From the NCBI RefSeq assembly GCF_030160835.1, contig NZ_BSPC01000063.1:166394-230393 (forward strand): a stretch of DNA of 64,000 nt, written 5' to 3'. Position numbers and translations under genes: made by a program. The number at the start of each line of letters is the position of its first letter. The first letter of the stretch is position 1. The stretch comes from Labrys miyagiensis. Its GTDB lineage: Bacteria; Pseudomonadota; Alphaproteobacteria; Rhizobiales; Labraceae. The notes under the pieces are model-generated. The model was given only the letters and a program-made list of their open reading frames with translations, did no database searches and was not told the DNA's origin. Below are positions 33,641 through 42,360 of this stretch, piece by piece.

Positions 33641-34509
33641 CACCAGCTCCCGCTCGATCCGCCGCCGCCGAAGGAACCGCCGCCGCCCGAAAAGCCACCC
33701 CCGCCGCCGCCACCGCCTCCACCCCCGCTCGAGCCGCCGCCCCAGCCCGAGGTCGGAATGAAGATCGGGCCGGAGCCGCCGCGCCGCATGGCGCCCGGGC
33801 GGCCGCGCGCATTGTTGATCCAGCCCGAGACGATGATGAAGATCACGAAAATGAAGAAGATGATGATGAAGATCGTCTGCGGGTCGATGCCCTGGTCCTG
33901 CTGCTGGGCGCCGTCGCGGGCACGCTGCTTCCACTCGCTCTCATCGTTGAGCAGCGTATCCTGGATAGCGGCGACGCCGGCCTGGATGCCGCCCGCCATG
34001 TCGCCGGCCTTGAACTTCGGCAGGATGGCCTGCTGGATGATCACGCTGGAGAGCGCGTCGGTGAGCGTGCCTTCGAGCCCGTAGCCGACCTCGATGCGCA
34101 CCTTGCGTTCGTTCGGGGCCACGATCAGCAGCACGCCATTGTTGAGTTTGCCCTGGCCGATGCCCCAGGCGCGGCCGAGCTGGTAGCCGTAATCGGCGAT
34201 GTCGGTGCCCTGGAGGCTGGACAGAGTCGCCACGACGAGCTGGTCGCTTGATTTCTGTTCCAGCGCCTGCAGCGTCTGCTCGAGGCTCGCACGCTCGGCC
34301 GCCGGGATGATGTTCGCCTGGTCGACCACCCGGCTGGTCAGAGGCGGGAAGGTGAGGGCGCAGGCGGGGGAGGCGAGGAGGAGGAAGGCGAGGGCGAGGG
34401 CGACACAAATCGGTGTACCGGTCTTCAGACCGGCATGAACCCGCCAGCCGTGCCGAAAAGATGCCGGTCTGAAGACCGGCACACCATGAGGTGCGCGCCC
34501 TATCATCAA
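33640..34509 (-). CDS. TPM-domain secreted/membrane protein with translated palindrome near N-terminus
   Basis: A 289-residue TPM-domain protein, with the domain from about residue 55 (LTFPPLTSRVVDQANIIP, LEQTLQALEQKSSDQLVVAT, IAPNERKVRIEVGYGLEG read as VAPNERKVRIEVGYGLEG). A membrane helix (IFIIIFFIFVIFIIVSGW) and a glycine-rich tail (GGGGGGGGGFSGGGG) end it. The hydrophobic signal core VALALAFLLLASPACA is preceded by about 25 residues (GVPVFRPASFRHGWRV, then HAGLKTGTP) encoded by a palindromic repeat at 34412-34485. The start ATG at 34509 or 34506 has AAGG-type signals. It follows lemA by 11 nt. Confidence 0.83.
   Translation of the reverse strand: MMIGRAPHGVPVFRPASFRHGWRVHAGLKTGTPICVALALAFLLLASPACALTFPPLTSRVVDQANIIPAAERASLEQTLQALEQKSSDQLVVATLSSLQGTDIADYGYQLGRAWGIGQGKLNNGVLLIVAPNERKVRIEVGYGLEGTLTDALSSVIIQQAILPKFKAGDMAGGIQAGVAAIQDTLLNDESEWKQRARDGAQQQDQGIDPQTIFIIIFFIFVIFIIVSGWINNARGRPGAMRRGGSGPIFIPTSGWGGGSSGGGGGGGGGGGFSGGGGSFGGGGSSGSW
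34412..34485. repeat. Family-4 palindrome inside the TPM reading frame
   Basis: GGTGTACCGGTCTTCAGACC and its inverted counterpart GGTCTGAAGACCGGCACACC enclose about 24 nt. Every base lies within the coding frame of the first TPM gene, between the start codon and the signal-peptide core, and the frame stays open. It contributes about 25 residues. Confidence 0.88.
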
Positions 34510-34520
34510 CCCTTACCGCC

Positions 34521-35129
34521 TTAATTGTTGTTGAAGTTCACCTTGGGCGGCGCCTGGTTCTCCGGCGTGGTCGTAAAGGTCTCCATCGGCTTGGAATCGC
34601 TGTAGAACATCGACTTGTAGATGCTCTGCGGGAAGGTGCGCAGGTCCGTATTATAGACGCGCACGGCCTCGATATAGTCGCGGCGAGCCACGGCGATGCG
34701 GTTTTCGGTGCCTTCGAGCTGGGACTGCAGTGCCATGAAGTTCTGGTTCGACTTGAGGTCCGGATAGGCCTCGCTCACCGAGATCAGGCGGCCGAGCGCG
34801 CCGGCCAGGCCTTGCTGGGCGTCCTGGAACTGCTTGAACTTCTCCGGATCCGTGATGGTGCTGGCGTCGATCTTGATGCTGGTGGCCTTGGCGCGGGCCT
34901 CCACCACCTCCGTCAGCACCTTCTCTTCCTGCTTGGCATAGCCCTTCACCGTCTCCACCAGATTGGGAACGAGATCGGCGCGGCGCTGATACTGGTTCTG
35001 CACCTCGCTCCAGGCTGCCTTGGCCTTTTCCTCATCGGTGGGGATGGTGTTGATGCCGCAGCTCACCACCAGGCCGCCGGCCACGACCACGAAGGCGATG
35101 ATCGCCAGAATACGGAGAATGCCCGACAT
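34521..35129 (-). CDS. lemA: LemA family protein
   Basis: A protein of about 202 residues of the LemA family. One hydrophobic N-terminal segment (ILRILAIIAFVVVAGGLVVS) ends in a cysteine (VVSCGIN), which fits a lipoprotein-type or simple membrane anchor. The LemA core follows: AWSEVQNQYQRRADLVPNLV, ETVKGYAKQEEKVLTEV and VSEAYPDLKSNQNFMALQSQ. The start is uncertain; ATG 35129 follows GAGGGAT and another ATG is at 35138. It is the first gene of a lemA-TPM-TPM operon, a combination known in other bacteria. Its molecular role is not known. Confidence 0.9.
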   Translation of the reverse strand: MSGILRILAIIAFVVVAGGLVVSCGINTIPTDEEKAKAAWSEVQNQYQRRADLVPNLVETVKGYAKQEEKVLTEVVEARAKATSIKIDASTITDPEKFKQFQDAQQGLAGALGRLISVSEAYPDLKSNQNFMALQSQLEGTENRIAVARRDYIEAVRVYNTDLRTFPQSIYKSMFYSDSKPMETFTTTPENQAPPKVNFNNN

Positions 35130-35264
35130 ATCCCTCATCCCGTTCCGCCGGCCCCAGCCGGCTCCGCCCCACATATATTGAGCCACCTGCAGCGAACAAA
35201 GAGCGCATTGGGCGATTCCACAATAGGATGAGGGGTATTGCAGTCAGATGAAGGAAACAAAATC

Positions 35265-35639
35265 ATGACGGCGGACGAAAAAGCCATCCGCGATGTCGTC
35301 GATCTCTGGATGTCGGCGAGCAAAAAGGGTGACGTTGCAACGGTGCTCGACCTGATGACGGACGATGTCATCTTCATGGTTCCCGGCCACGCGCCCTTCG
35401 GCAAATCTGCCTTTAGGGAAGCCGCTGAAGCGAACAAGCAGATGCGGGTGGAGGGTCACGCGGAAGTCCTGGAAGTCGAGGTGCTGGGTAATCGCGCCTG
35501 GCTGCGCAACCGCCTCGAAATCACCGTGACGCCGCCCGATGGCGAGGCGATGCACCGATCCGGCCACACGCTCACCATCCTGCGCAAGGGCGACGATGGG
35601 CGCTGGCGCCTGATGCGCGACGCCAATCTGGTGATGTGA
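35265..35639 (+). CDS. NTF2-like protein (SgcJ/EcaC type)
   Basis: A 124-residue protein with the NTF2 fold seen in SgcJ/EcaC-type annotations. It starts MTADEKAIRDVVDLWMSASK, has the typical GDVATVLDLMTDDVIFMVPG and ends with LTILRKGDDGRWRLMRDANL. AAGGA is about 9 nt before the ATG at 35265. It is divergent from lemA across roughly 135 nt and followed by a gene-poor region. Members act as small-molecule isomerases or ligand-binding proteins; no activity is assigned. Confidence 0.85.
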   Translation: MTADEKAIRDVVDLWMSASKKGDVATVLDLMTDDVIFMVPGHAPFGKSAFREAAEANKQMRVEGHAEVLEVEVLGNRAWLRNRLEITVTPPDGEAMHRSGHTLTILRKGDDGRWRLMRDANLVM

Positions 35640-35800
35640 GGCGTTACTATTGCAGCTTGAATTGCCGGGGCGGAGCCGGCGCTGCACGCCTCCCTGTTCA
35701 TCTCCATGGCTTGCACGGATTTGGGCATATCGAGTGAGGGGCCAGGAATCCTTCCCCGATCGCGGATATCGGATTCACACATCCCGGAACGGGATGGAAC

Positions 35801-36090
35801 GACGGCCGAGCGAGATGTAACGGTTGAGAATAAGGCACGACGCCGAAGTCAGCTCGCCCCGTTTTTACGAGGAGAGGTAAGGTAAGGGGCTGCGATGACC
35901 TTCGGAATAGGCGCATTGAAGCTCGCAATATTGAGAAGTAACAATGCACCCTAGGTCCATAACTTGGAATTGCACTAAAGAAATAGTTTTGCTGGCGTCG
36001 CGCAGCCCCTCACCTTACCTCTCCCCGTAAAAACGGGGCGAGGGGGCGCAGGCGTTGCGCCTTCCCTGGAGACCGCCCGTCTCGCCCGAG
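35801..36090. repeat. Family-2 palindrome, copy c (units tail to tail)
   Basis: A forward unit (GAGCGAGATGTAACGG ... GAGGAGAGGTAAGGTAAGGG) and a reverse unit (CCCCTCACCTTACCTCTCC, CCGTAAAAACGGGGCG, CCGTCTCGCCCGAGC) enclose about 110 nt, including AT-rich sequence. Same layout as copy b, with a slightly different stem (AAGGTAAGG in place of GATAGAGGTG), conserved on both sides. Confidence 0.88.
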
Positions 36091-36871
36091 CGTGTAGATG
36101 CATTCTTACCGCAATTCCCAAACGCTCTCGTTCCCACGCCCTTTCCGGCTGGGTTGATGAAGAGACCGGGCGATGGCGGCTGCGGAGCAGCCGTGAAAGC
36201 AAGATCATGGAAGATGCAGGCCGCACTGTCAGTGCAGGCCGCCATCGCCCCGTTCCGGCTGCCTGGTACGCTGACAAGGCGCGCAGGGCCACCTGTTTTT
36301 CCGCCTTCAGCAAGGCGGAGGCGAGCCGGGAGCGGATGGCACGGACCATCCGAACCTGACCAGCCGGCTCGGTCAAGGGGCTCAGCGCTGCAGTCCTGGC
36401 CGGACAGTGGCATGAGCCGTCTTCACCGCATCGGCGGGAGATGGGACGAAAGGCGTTGCCGGGCTCAAGCCCGTCACGCTCCGTCCAGGGATCACAGGGC
36501 ACTTCCATGGGGTGCCGATCCCGTCTGTCCCGCTCGTCACCCCTGGAGGCCGGCTTCGAAAGAAGCAGGACCGCCGTGCGCCCACCGCTTGGATTGGCTG
36601 TCGGGGTGGATGGAAGCGTTCGGAGCCGGGTTGTACCTGCGCCGGCTGCTGACGCCTCATTCCGTTAGGGAATAAAGCATGGGAGCGAACGGAAGTCAAT
36701 ATCCGTTCTTTTTCTGTGCTTGTGACCAACGGCGTGCCTCGCAGTCGGAGGAGGTCGCGCGGCATGTTGTCGATTGATCTGGTCGCAAGTGACGCCGGGA
36801 CGGGGCTCGCCTATTGCGGCTCCAACTACCAGGCATGGCCGGCACGCTTGCCGTCACCACGGCGGGGGAAG
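36091..36871. other. Gene-poor GC-rich stretch
   Basis: No family is recognised on either strand. Several overlapping open frames exist, for example a 206-codon plus-strand frame ending at 36675 and opposing minus-strand frames, but their translations are Arg/Pro/Ala-rich and irregular, as expected for non-coding GC-rich DNA. The region may be degraded gene sequence. Confidence 0.5.
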
Positions 36872-37018
36872 GACGATTTGCCGGCGGATGAGGCCATACG
36901 TCCTGGCTATCTGAAATATGGCGTGGGGTCTCACTTCATCTATTATCGACAGTTTGATGCAGAGACAGTCGTGATCCGCATACTCCATCAAAGGATGGAT
37001 GTCGGGCGCCACATTTGA
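36872..37018 (+). pseudogene. ParE-type toxin remnant (C-terminal half)
   Basis: The last 48 codons of an open frame ending at 37018 match the C-terminal half of ParE/RelE-superfamily toxins: LPADEAIRPGYLKYGVGSHF, then IYYRQFDAETVVIRILHQRM and DVGRHI. The N-terminal half, which should contain a helix hairpin and first strands, is not recognisable in any frame upstream. No antitoxin gene precedes it. It is best read as a truncated pseudogene. The only RHH antitoxin-like gene in the window is 23 kb away at 13637. Confidence 0.75.
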
Positions 37019-37257
37019 AGGGCGAGGTGTCGCAAAAATTGGACAGATTCGCAGGGTCTACACACGATCTGCAGAATATCCGCGACAGCCATGCAAGCCA
37101 CTGAAATCTCAGCGCCTTTTCTGTCGCAAAAGTTCATTGCAGAAGTATCATTTTTGCGAACGACTTTTACGAGTGCGTCTGGCTCAGGATTTTATTTTCT
37201 ATCCCGAGCTCGATTAGCACCGTCCCGCGAGGCGGGCGTGGGGCCGAGTTCCAATGC

Positions 37258-39924
37258 CTATCCGCGTCCCGCCAATGCCGCCTGCGCCGCCGCCAGCCTC
37301 GCGATCGGCACGCGGAAGGGCGAGCAGGAGACATAGTCGAGCCCGGTCTTCTCGCAGAAGGCGATCGAAGCGGGGTCGCCGCCATGCTCGCCGCAGATGC
37401 CGAGCTTGAGGCCGGGGCGCTGCTTGCGACCGCGTTCGGCGCCGATCTCCACCAGCGCGCCGACGCCTTCCTGGTCGATGGAGACGAAGGGGTCGATGGC
37501 GAAGATGCCCTTCTGCACATAGGTGCCGAGGAAGGAGGCGGCATCGTCGCGCGAGATGCCGATGGTGGTCTGGGTGAGGTCGTTGGTGCCGAAGGAGAAG
37601 AATTCGGCGCTCTCGGCGATCTCGCCGGCGCGGATGGCGGCGCGCGGCAGCTCGATCATGGTGCCGACCTGGTAGACCAGCTTGACGCCGCGCTCCTTCT
37701 CCACTGCCTGCGCCATCGCATCGATATGGGACTTGACGATGTCGAGCTCGGCCCGTGTCGCCACCAGCGGCACCATCACTTCCGGCGTCACCGGCTTGCC
37801 GGTGGAGGCAGCGGCTTCCACCGCAGCCTCGAAGATGGCGCGCGCCTGCATCTCGGCGATCTCGGGGAAGGCGACGGCCAGGCGGCAGCCGCGGAAGCCG
37901 AGCATCGGATTGAATTCGTGCAGTTCCTGGGCGCGGGCCTTGAGCTTGGCCGGCGAAACCCCGATCGACGCCGCGACTTCGGCGATCTCGTCCTCCGTAT
38001 GCGGCAGGAACTCGTGCAGCGGCGGGTCGAGCAGGCGGATGGTCACCGGCAGGCCCGACATGATCTCGAAGAGCTGGCGGAAATCCTCGCGCTGCATCGG
38101 CAGCAGCTTGGCGAGCGCGGCTCTACGGCCCTTCTCGTCATCGGCCAGGATCATCTCGCGCATGGCGACGATGCGGCCCTCGTCGAAGAACATGTGCTCG
38201 GTACGGCACAGGCCGATGCCCTCGGCGCCGAAGGTGCGGGCCTGGCGGGCATCGGCCGGCGTTTCGGCATTGGTGCGCACCTTCATGCGTCGCACGCCGT
38301 CGGCCCAGACCATCAGGTCGGCGAATTCGCCGGAAAGCTCGGGCTGCACCATGGCGATCTTGCCGGCCAGCACCTGGCCGGTCGAACCGTCGATGGTGAT
38401 GATGTCGCCCTTCCTGAAAGTCTTGCCACCCGCGATCAGCGTGCCCGTGGCATTGTCGACGCGGATGTTGCCGGCGCCGGAAACGCAGGGCTTGCCCCAG
38501 CCGCGCGCCACCACGGCAGCGTGCGAGGTCATGCCGCCGAGCCGGGTGAGGATGCCGGACGCCGCCAGCATGCCCTTGATGTCCTCGGGGCTAGTCTCCT
38601 GGCGCACCAGGATCACGCTCCTGCCGGCGGCCTTGCCGGCTTCCGCCTCCTCCGAGGAGAAGACGATCTCACCCGAGGCCGCACCGGGGGAGGCAGGCAG
38701 GCCGCGCGCGATCTCGATGCGCTCGGCCTTCGGGTCGATGGTGGGGTGCAGCAGCTGGTCGAGGGATGCGGGATCGATGCGGGCGATCGCCTCTTCCTTG
38801 CTGATCAGGCCTTCCTTGACCATCTCCACCGCGATGCGCAGCGAGGCCTTGCCGGTGCGCTTGCCCGAACGGGTCTGCAGCATCCACAGCTTGTTGTCCT
38901 CGACCGTGAACTCGATGTCCTGCATGTCGCGGTAGTGCTGTTCGAGCGTCCTGGTGATGCCGACGAACTCCTGGAAGGCCGCGGGCATCGCCTCCTCCAT
39001 CGAGGGCTTGGTCGAGCTCGAAGCGGCCGCGGCAGCCTTGGAGATCGGCTGCGGCGTGCGGATGCCGGCAACGACGTCCTCGCCCTGGGCGTTGATCAGG
39101 AACTCGCCATAGAGCGCATGCTCGCCGGTGGAGGGGTTGCGCGTGAAGGCAACGCCGGTGGCGGACGTATCGCCGCGATTGCCGAACACCATGGCCTGCA
39201 CATTCACCGCCGTGCCCCATTGCTCGGGAATGGCGTGCAGGGTGCGATAGGTGATGGCGCGGGCGTTCATCCAGGAGGAGAACACGGCGCCGACGGCGCC
39301 CCAGAGCTGCTCGTGCGGATCCTCGGGGAAGGGCGTGCCGAGTTCTTCCTTCACCAGGCCCTTGTATTGGCCGACCAGCGTCTTCCAGTCCGGCGCCTGG
39401 AGGTCGGTATCGAGCACATAGCCCTTGCGCTCCTTGTAGGTGTCGAGGATCTCCTCGAAATGGCTGTGGTCGACGCCCAGCACCACGTCCGAGAACATGG
39501 TGATGAAACGCCGGTAGCTGTCCCAGGCGAAACGCTCGTTCTTCGAGGCCGCGGCCACGGCCGCCACCGTGGTGTCGTTGAGGCCGAGATTGAGCACGGT
39601 ATCCATCATGCCCGGCATCGAGGCGCGGGCGCCCGAGCGCACGGAGACGAGCAGGGGATTGGCGGCATCGCCGAAGGTCTTGCCGGTGATGCGGCCGATC
39701 TCGGCGAGCGCCGTTTCCACCTGGCCCTGCAGCTCCGGCGGATAGGAGCGGCCATTGGCGTAGTAATAGGTGCAAACCTCGGTGGTGACGGTAAAGCCCG
39801 GCGGCACCGGCAAGCCGATATTCGACATCTCGGCCAGGTTGGCGCCCTTGCCACCCAACAGGTTCTTCATGCCCTGTTCGCCTTCGGCCTTGCCGTCGCC
39901 GAACCCGTACACCCACTTCGTCAT
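37258..39924 (-). CDS. ppdK: Pyruvate, phosphate dikinase
   Basis: An 888-residue enzyme interconverting pyruvate, ATP and phosphate with PEP, AMP and diphosphate. The N-terminal nucleotide-binding domain starts [20 protein letters not shown] and includes [20 protein letters not shown]. The phosphorylated histidine is about H468 in [18 protein letters not shown]. The C-terminal PEP/pyruvate barrel has [24 protein letters not shown] and [13 protein letters not shown]. Two consecutive ATGs (39927, 39924) follow GAGGAAG; the second has better spacing. Full length. It is monocistronic, with a family-3 palindrome upstream. Confidence 0.97.
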   Translation of the reverse strand: MTKWVYGFGDGKAEGEQGMKNLLGGKGANLAEMSNIGLPVPPGFTVTTEVCTYYYANGRSYPPELQGQVETALAEIGRITGKTFGDAANPLLVSVRSGARASMPGMMDTVLNLGLNDTTVAAVAAASKNERFAWDSYRRFITMFSDVVLGVDHSHFEEILDTYKERKGYVLDTDLQAPDWKTLVGQYKGLVKEELGTPFPEDPHEQLWGAVGAVFSSWMNARAITYRTLHAIPEQWGTAVNVQAMVFGNRGDTSATGVAFTRNPSTGEHALYGEFLINAQGEDVVAGIRTPQPISKAAAAASSSTKPSMEEAMPAAFQEFVGITRTLEQHYRDMQDIEFTVEDNKLWMLQTRSGKRTGKASLRIAVEMVKEGLISKEEAIARIDPASLDQLLHPTIDPKAERIEIARGLPASPGAASGEIVFSSEEAEAGKAAGRSVILVRQETSPEDIKGMLAASGILTRLGGMTSHAAVVARGWGKPCVSGAGNIRVDNATGTLIAGGKTFRKGDIITIDGSTGQVLAGKIAMVQPELSGEFADLMVWADGVRRMKVRTNAETPADARQARTFGAEGIGLCRTEHMFFDEGRIVAMREMILADDEKGRRAALAKLLPMQREDFRQLFEIMSGLPVTIRLLDPPLHEFLPHTEDEIAEVAASIGVSPAKLKARAQELHEFNPMLGFRGCRLAVAFPEIAEMQARAIFEAAVEAAASTGKPVTPEVMVPLVATRAELDIVKSHIDAMAQAVEKERGVKLVYQVGTMIELPRAAIRAGEIAESAEFFSFGTNDLTQTTIGISRDDAASFLGTYVQKGIFAIDPFVSIDQEGVGALVEIGAERGRKQRPGLKLGICGEHGGDPASIAFCEKTGLDYVSCSPFRVPIARLAAAQAALAGRG

Positions 39925-40097
39925 CATACTTCCTCATGATTTCGACGAGACCGGTTTTCCGGTTCTTTTTGGTGGGGCAGGCTTTTCACAGCTGGGCGCT
40001 AAATTCAATTCCTCATTGGTATATTTGGGGGTTTTGTCGCGATAACAAAATATCTCTGAATGTAATCAGAGATTTGTAGCGCTTTTGTCGGAGGAAC

Positions 40098-40335
40098 CCT
40101 GGGAGCGCGGACGTCCTACGACACTCAAGTGAGTGTCGGACGATCCGCTCTTGAAGCGGTACCGCGCGAAGATGAAACGAGTCCCCCTATGAAAGGGCCC
40201 CGCCGTTTTCGGGCCAGACCTTGCATGTCGGCCACCCCTTTGCGGGCAGTCGCACCGTTTCAAGAGCGGATCGTCCGACACTCACTTGAGTGTCGTAGGA
40301 CGTCCGCGCTCCCAGGAAGACGTCCGCGTTCCCAG
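40098..40335. repeat. Family-3 palindrome, copy c (long form with nested hairpins)
   Basis: Outer arms CTGGGAGCGCGGACGTCC and GGACGTCCGCGCTCCCAG enclose TACGACACTCAAGTGAGTGT on the left and ACACTCACTTGAGTGTCGTA on the right, then CGGACGATCCGCTCTTGAA against TTCAAGAGCGGATCGTCCG. An extra partial arm (GACGTCCGCGTTCCCAG) trails the right end. The only copy not next to a stop codon; it lies between divergent ppdK and the acryloyl-CoA reductase-like gene. Confidence 0.9.
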
Positions 40336-40398
40336 ATTCTCCTTGCCTTCCGGGCTTTCCGCCCCGAAAACGCACATGCTGGATTTGCAGGAGTTCGT

Positions 40399-41385
40399 AT
40401 GTCGACTTTCAAGGCCCTCGTCGTCACCAAGCCCGATACCGGCTATTCCTGCAACTTCGCCGATTTCGATGAGCGCGATCTGATGGACGGCGATGTCACC
40501 GTCCGCATCACGCACTCCACCATCAATTACAAGGATGGGCTGGCCATCACCGGCAAGGGTCCCGTCGTGCGGCGCTTTCCAATGATCCCGGGCGTGGATT
40601 TCGCCGGGGAGGTGATCGCCACGTCCCACAAGGACTGGGATCCGGGCGACCACGTCATCCTCAATGGCTGGGGCTGCGGGGAGACGCATCACGGCGGCTA
40701 TGCCGAGCGCGCCAAGGTCAGTGGCGACTGGCTGGTGCGCGTGCCCTATGGCATGACCCATGCACAGGCGATGGCCGTGGGCACCGCCGGCTATACCGCC
40801 ATGCTCAGCCTGATGGCGCTGGAGGCTCATTCGATCACCCCTGCGCGTGGCCCCGTGCTGGTGACTGGCGCGGCAGGCGGCGTCGGCTCCACGGCCATCG
40901 CCCTGCTGGCCCGCGCCGGCTACACGGTAGTCGCCTCGACGGGACGGCCCGAGGAAGCCGATTACCTCAAGAACCTCGGCGCTTCGGAGGTGATCGATCG
41001 CGCCGAACTGACGGGGCCGCCGCGGCCGCTCGGCAAGGAGCGCTTCGCCGGCGCCGTCGACACTGTGGGTTCGCTCACCCTCGCCAATGTCATCTCCCAG
41101 ATCAAATATGGCGGTGCTGTCGCCGCCTGTGGTCTGGCCGGCGGCGCCGACCTGCCGTCCAGCGTGATGCCTTTCATCCTGCGCGGCGTTTCGCTGCTCG
41201 GCATTGATTCGGTGCACTGCCCGGCCGTGGTGCGCAAGGAAGCCTGGCGCCGCATCGCCAACGAGCTCGATCGCGACAAGCTGGACGCCATGACGACGGC
41301 GATCCCTTTCGACGATGTGAAGGACAAGGCGGGGTATATCCTGGACGGCAAGGTGCGCGGCCGGGTGGTGGTGGAGATCGGGTAG
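40399..41385 (+). CDS. acuI: Acryloyl-CoA reductase-like MDR oxidoreductase (AcuI/YhdH)
   Basis: A 328-residue zinc-free medium-chain reductase matching AcuI/YhdH, which reduces acryloyl-CoA with NADPH. Supporting segments are STINYKDGLAITGKGPVVRR, PMIPGVDFAGEV and VLVTGAAGGVGSTAIALLA (Rossmann motif), with GLAGGADLPSSVMPFILRGV and LLGIDSV near the end. AGGAG precedes the ATG at 40399. It is divergent from ppdK and convergent with the LysR gene. Gene ends in TAG immediately at a family-3 palindrome. Substrate beyond the family is inferred. Confidence 0.9.
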   Translation: MSTFKALVVTKPDTGYSCNFADFDERDLMDGDVTVRITHSTINYKDGLAITGKGPVVRRFPMIPGVDFAGEVIATSHKDWDPGDHVILNGWGCGETHHGGYAERAKVSGDWLVRVPYGMTHAQAMAVGTAGYTAMLSLMALEAHSITPARGPVLVTGAAGGVGSTAIALLARAGYTVVASTGRPEEADYLKNLGASEVIDRAELTGPPRPLGKERFAGAVDTVGSLTLANVISQIKYGGAVAACGLAGGADLPSSVMPFILRGVSLLGIDSVHCPAVVRKEAWRRIANELDRDKLDAMTTAIPFDDVKDKAGYILDGKVRGRVVVEIG

Positions 41386-41443
41386 CCCGGGAGCGCGGAC
41401 ATCACAGCGACATGCAGGCATGTCGCGATGTCCGCGCTCCCAG
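41386..41443. repeat. Family-3 palindrome, copy d (minimal, between two TAG stops)
   Basis: CCCGGGAGCGCGGACATC and GATGTCCGCGCTCCCAGG pair around an inner hairpin GCGACATGCAGGCATGTCGC. It begins directly after the TAG of the acryloyl-CoA reductase-like gene (41383-41385) and ends 5 nt before the TAG of the leftward LysR gene (41451-41449). Probably a shared bidirectional terminator. Confidence 0.92.
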
Positions 41444-41448
41444 GCAGC

Positions 41449-42360
41449 CTACGCCGTTCCTTCGAGCACCGGGCGCAGCTTGGTCAGCGCGTCCCAGGTG
41501 TGATCCATGAAAGCGCGCACCCGGGCTGACTGCTTGAGGTCGGGATGGGTCAGCAGCCAGATGCCGGCGCCGATATCCGGCATCGTCTCGGAAAGACGCG
41601 TCAGGCCGATGGTGTCACCGATGAAGCAGGGCAGCAGGCCGACGCCCATGCCGGCGCGCAGCGCCTCGGCCACGCCCAGGATGGTGTTGATGCGCATGAT
41701 GATGCGCTCTGTCGGGACTTCCCGCTCGATCCAGCGCGCGGGCGGGATGTTGGAGAGGCTTTCGCCCGTGCCGATCCACGATTCGGCGAGGAGGTCGCTG
41801 AGATCGGCGCCCTTGAGCCGCTTCGGCCCGTAGATGGCCCAGCCAATGGTGCAGACGCGCCGGCCGACCAGCGTGTCCGGAGGGGAGGATGTGGCGCGGA
41901 TCGCCACATCCGCATCGCGCTTGGACAAATTGAGCGGCGAGTTGGAGACGACAATGTCGAGCCGGATATCCGGACAGGCATTGAGGAAGCTCGAAAATAC
42001 CGGCATCATCAGGTGTGCCATGATGCTGTCGTTGGTGGTTACGCGCAGTTCACCCGATGGCTTGACGTCGCGTCCGGCGATGCGCCGCTCGAAACCATTG
42101 ATATCGTCGGCCATGCGGACGGCGAGGGCGACCATTTCCTCACCGGCAGCTGTGAGCGAATAGCCGCTGCGTCCCCGCTCGAACAGGCGGGCGCCGAGCA
42201 TTTCCTCTACGGCATTGATACGTCGAAACACCGTAGAGTGATTGACGCCAAGAGCCTCCGCCGCCCCGACCAGGGACTTCGTCTCCGCAACGGCACGAAC
42301 ATACCGATAATCGTCCCAGTTGGTTGAGGGCCGCAGCACTGCGGATTCAGAAACGGTCAT
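41449..42360 (-). CDS. LysR-family transcriptional regulator
   Basis: A 303-residue regulator. The N-terminal winged helix-turn-helix reads NWDDYRYVRAVAETKSLVGA, AEALGVNHSTVFRRINAVE, EMLGARLFERGRSGYSL. The effector-binding domain starts near residue 95 with GELRVTTNDSIMAHLMMPVF. The final part (GMGVGLLPCFIGDTIGL) is typical of the LysR subgroup with a short conserved C-terminus. It is convergent with the acryloyl-CoA reductase-like gene, sharing a palindrome, so regulation of that gene is possible but not shown. The 393 nt upstream have no gene. Confidence 0.92.
   Translation of the reverse strand: MTVSESAVLRPSTNWDDYRYVRAVAETKSLVGAAEALGVNHSTVFRRINAVEEMLGARLFERGRSGYSLTAAGEEMVALAVRMADDINGFERRIAGRDVKPSGELRVTTNDSIMAHLMMPVFSSFLNACPDIRLDIVVSNSPLNLSKRDADVAIRATSSPPDTLVGRRVCTIGWAIYGPKRLKGADLSDLLAESWIGTGESLSNIPPARWIEREVPTERIIMRINTILGVAEALRAGMGVGLLPCFIGDTIGLTRLSETMPDIGAGIWLLTHPDLKQSARVRAFMDHTWDALTKLRPVLEGTA

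Noticed and set aside
36055-36675. 206-codon plus-strand frame in the gene-poor region
   Set aside because: Starts inside a family-2 palindrome, overlaps equally long opposing frames, and has an irregular Arg/Pro-rich translation.
37384-39939. 851-codon open frame on the plus strand, antisense to ppdK
   Set aside because: It is the complement of a well-defined enzyme gene in GC-rich DNA; its translation is rich in His, Gly, Ala and Asp without domains.
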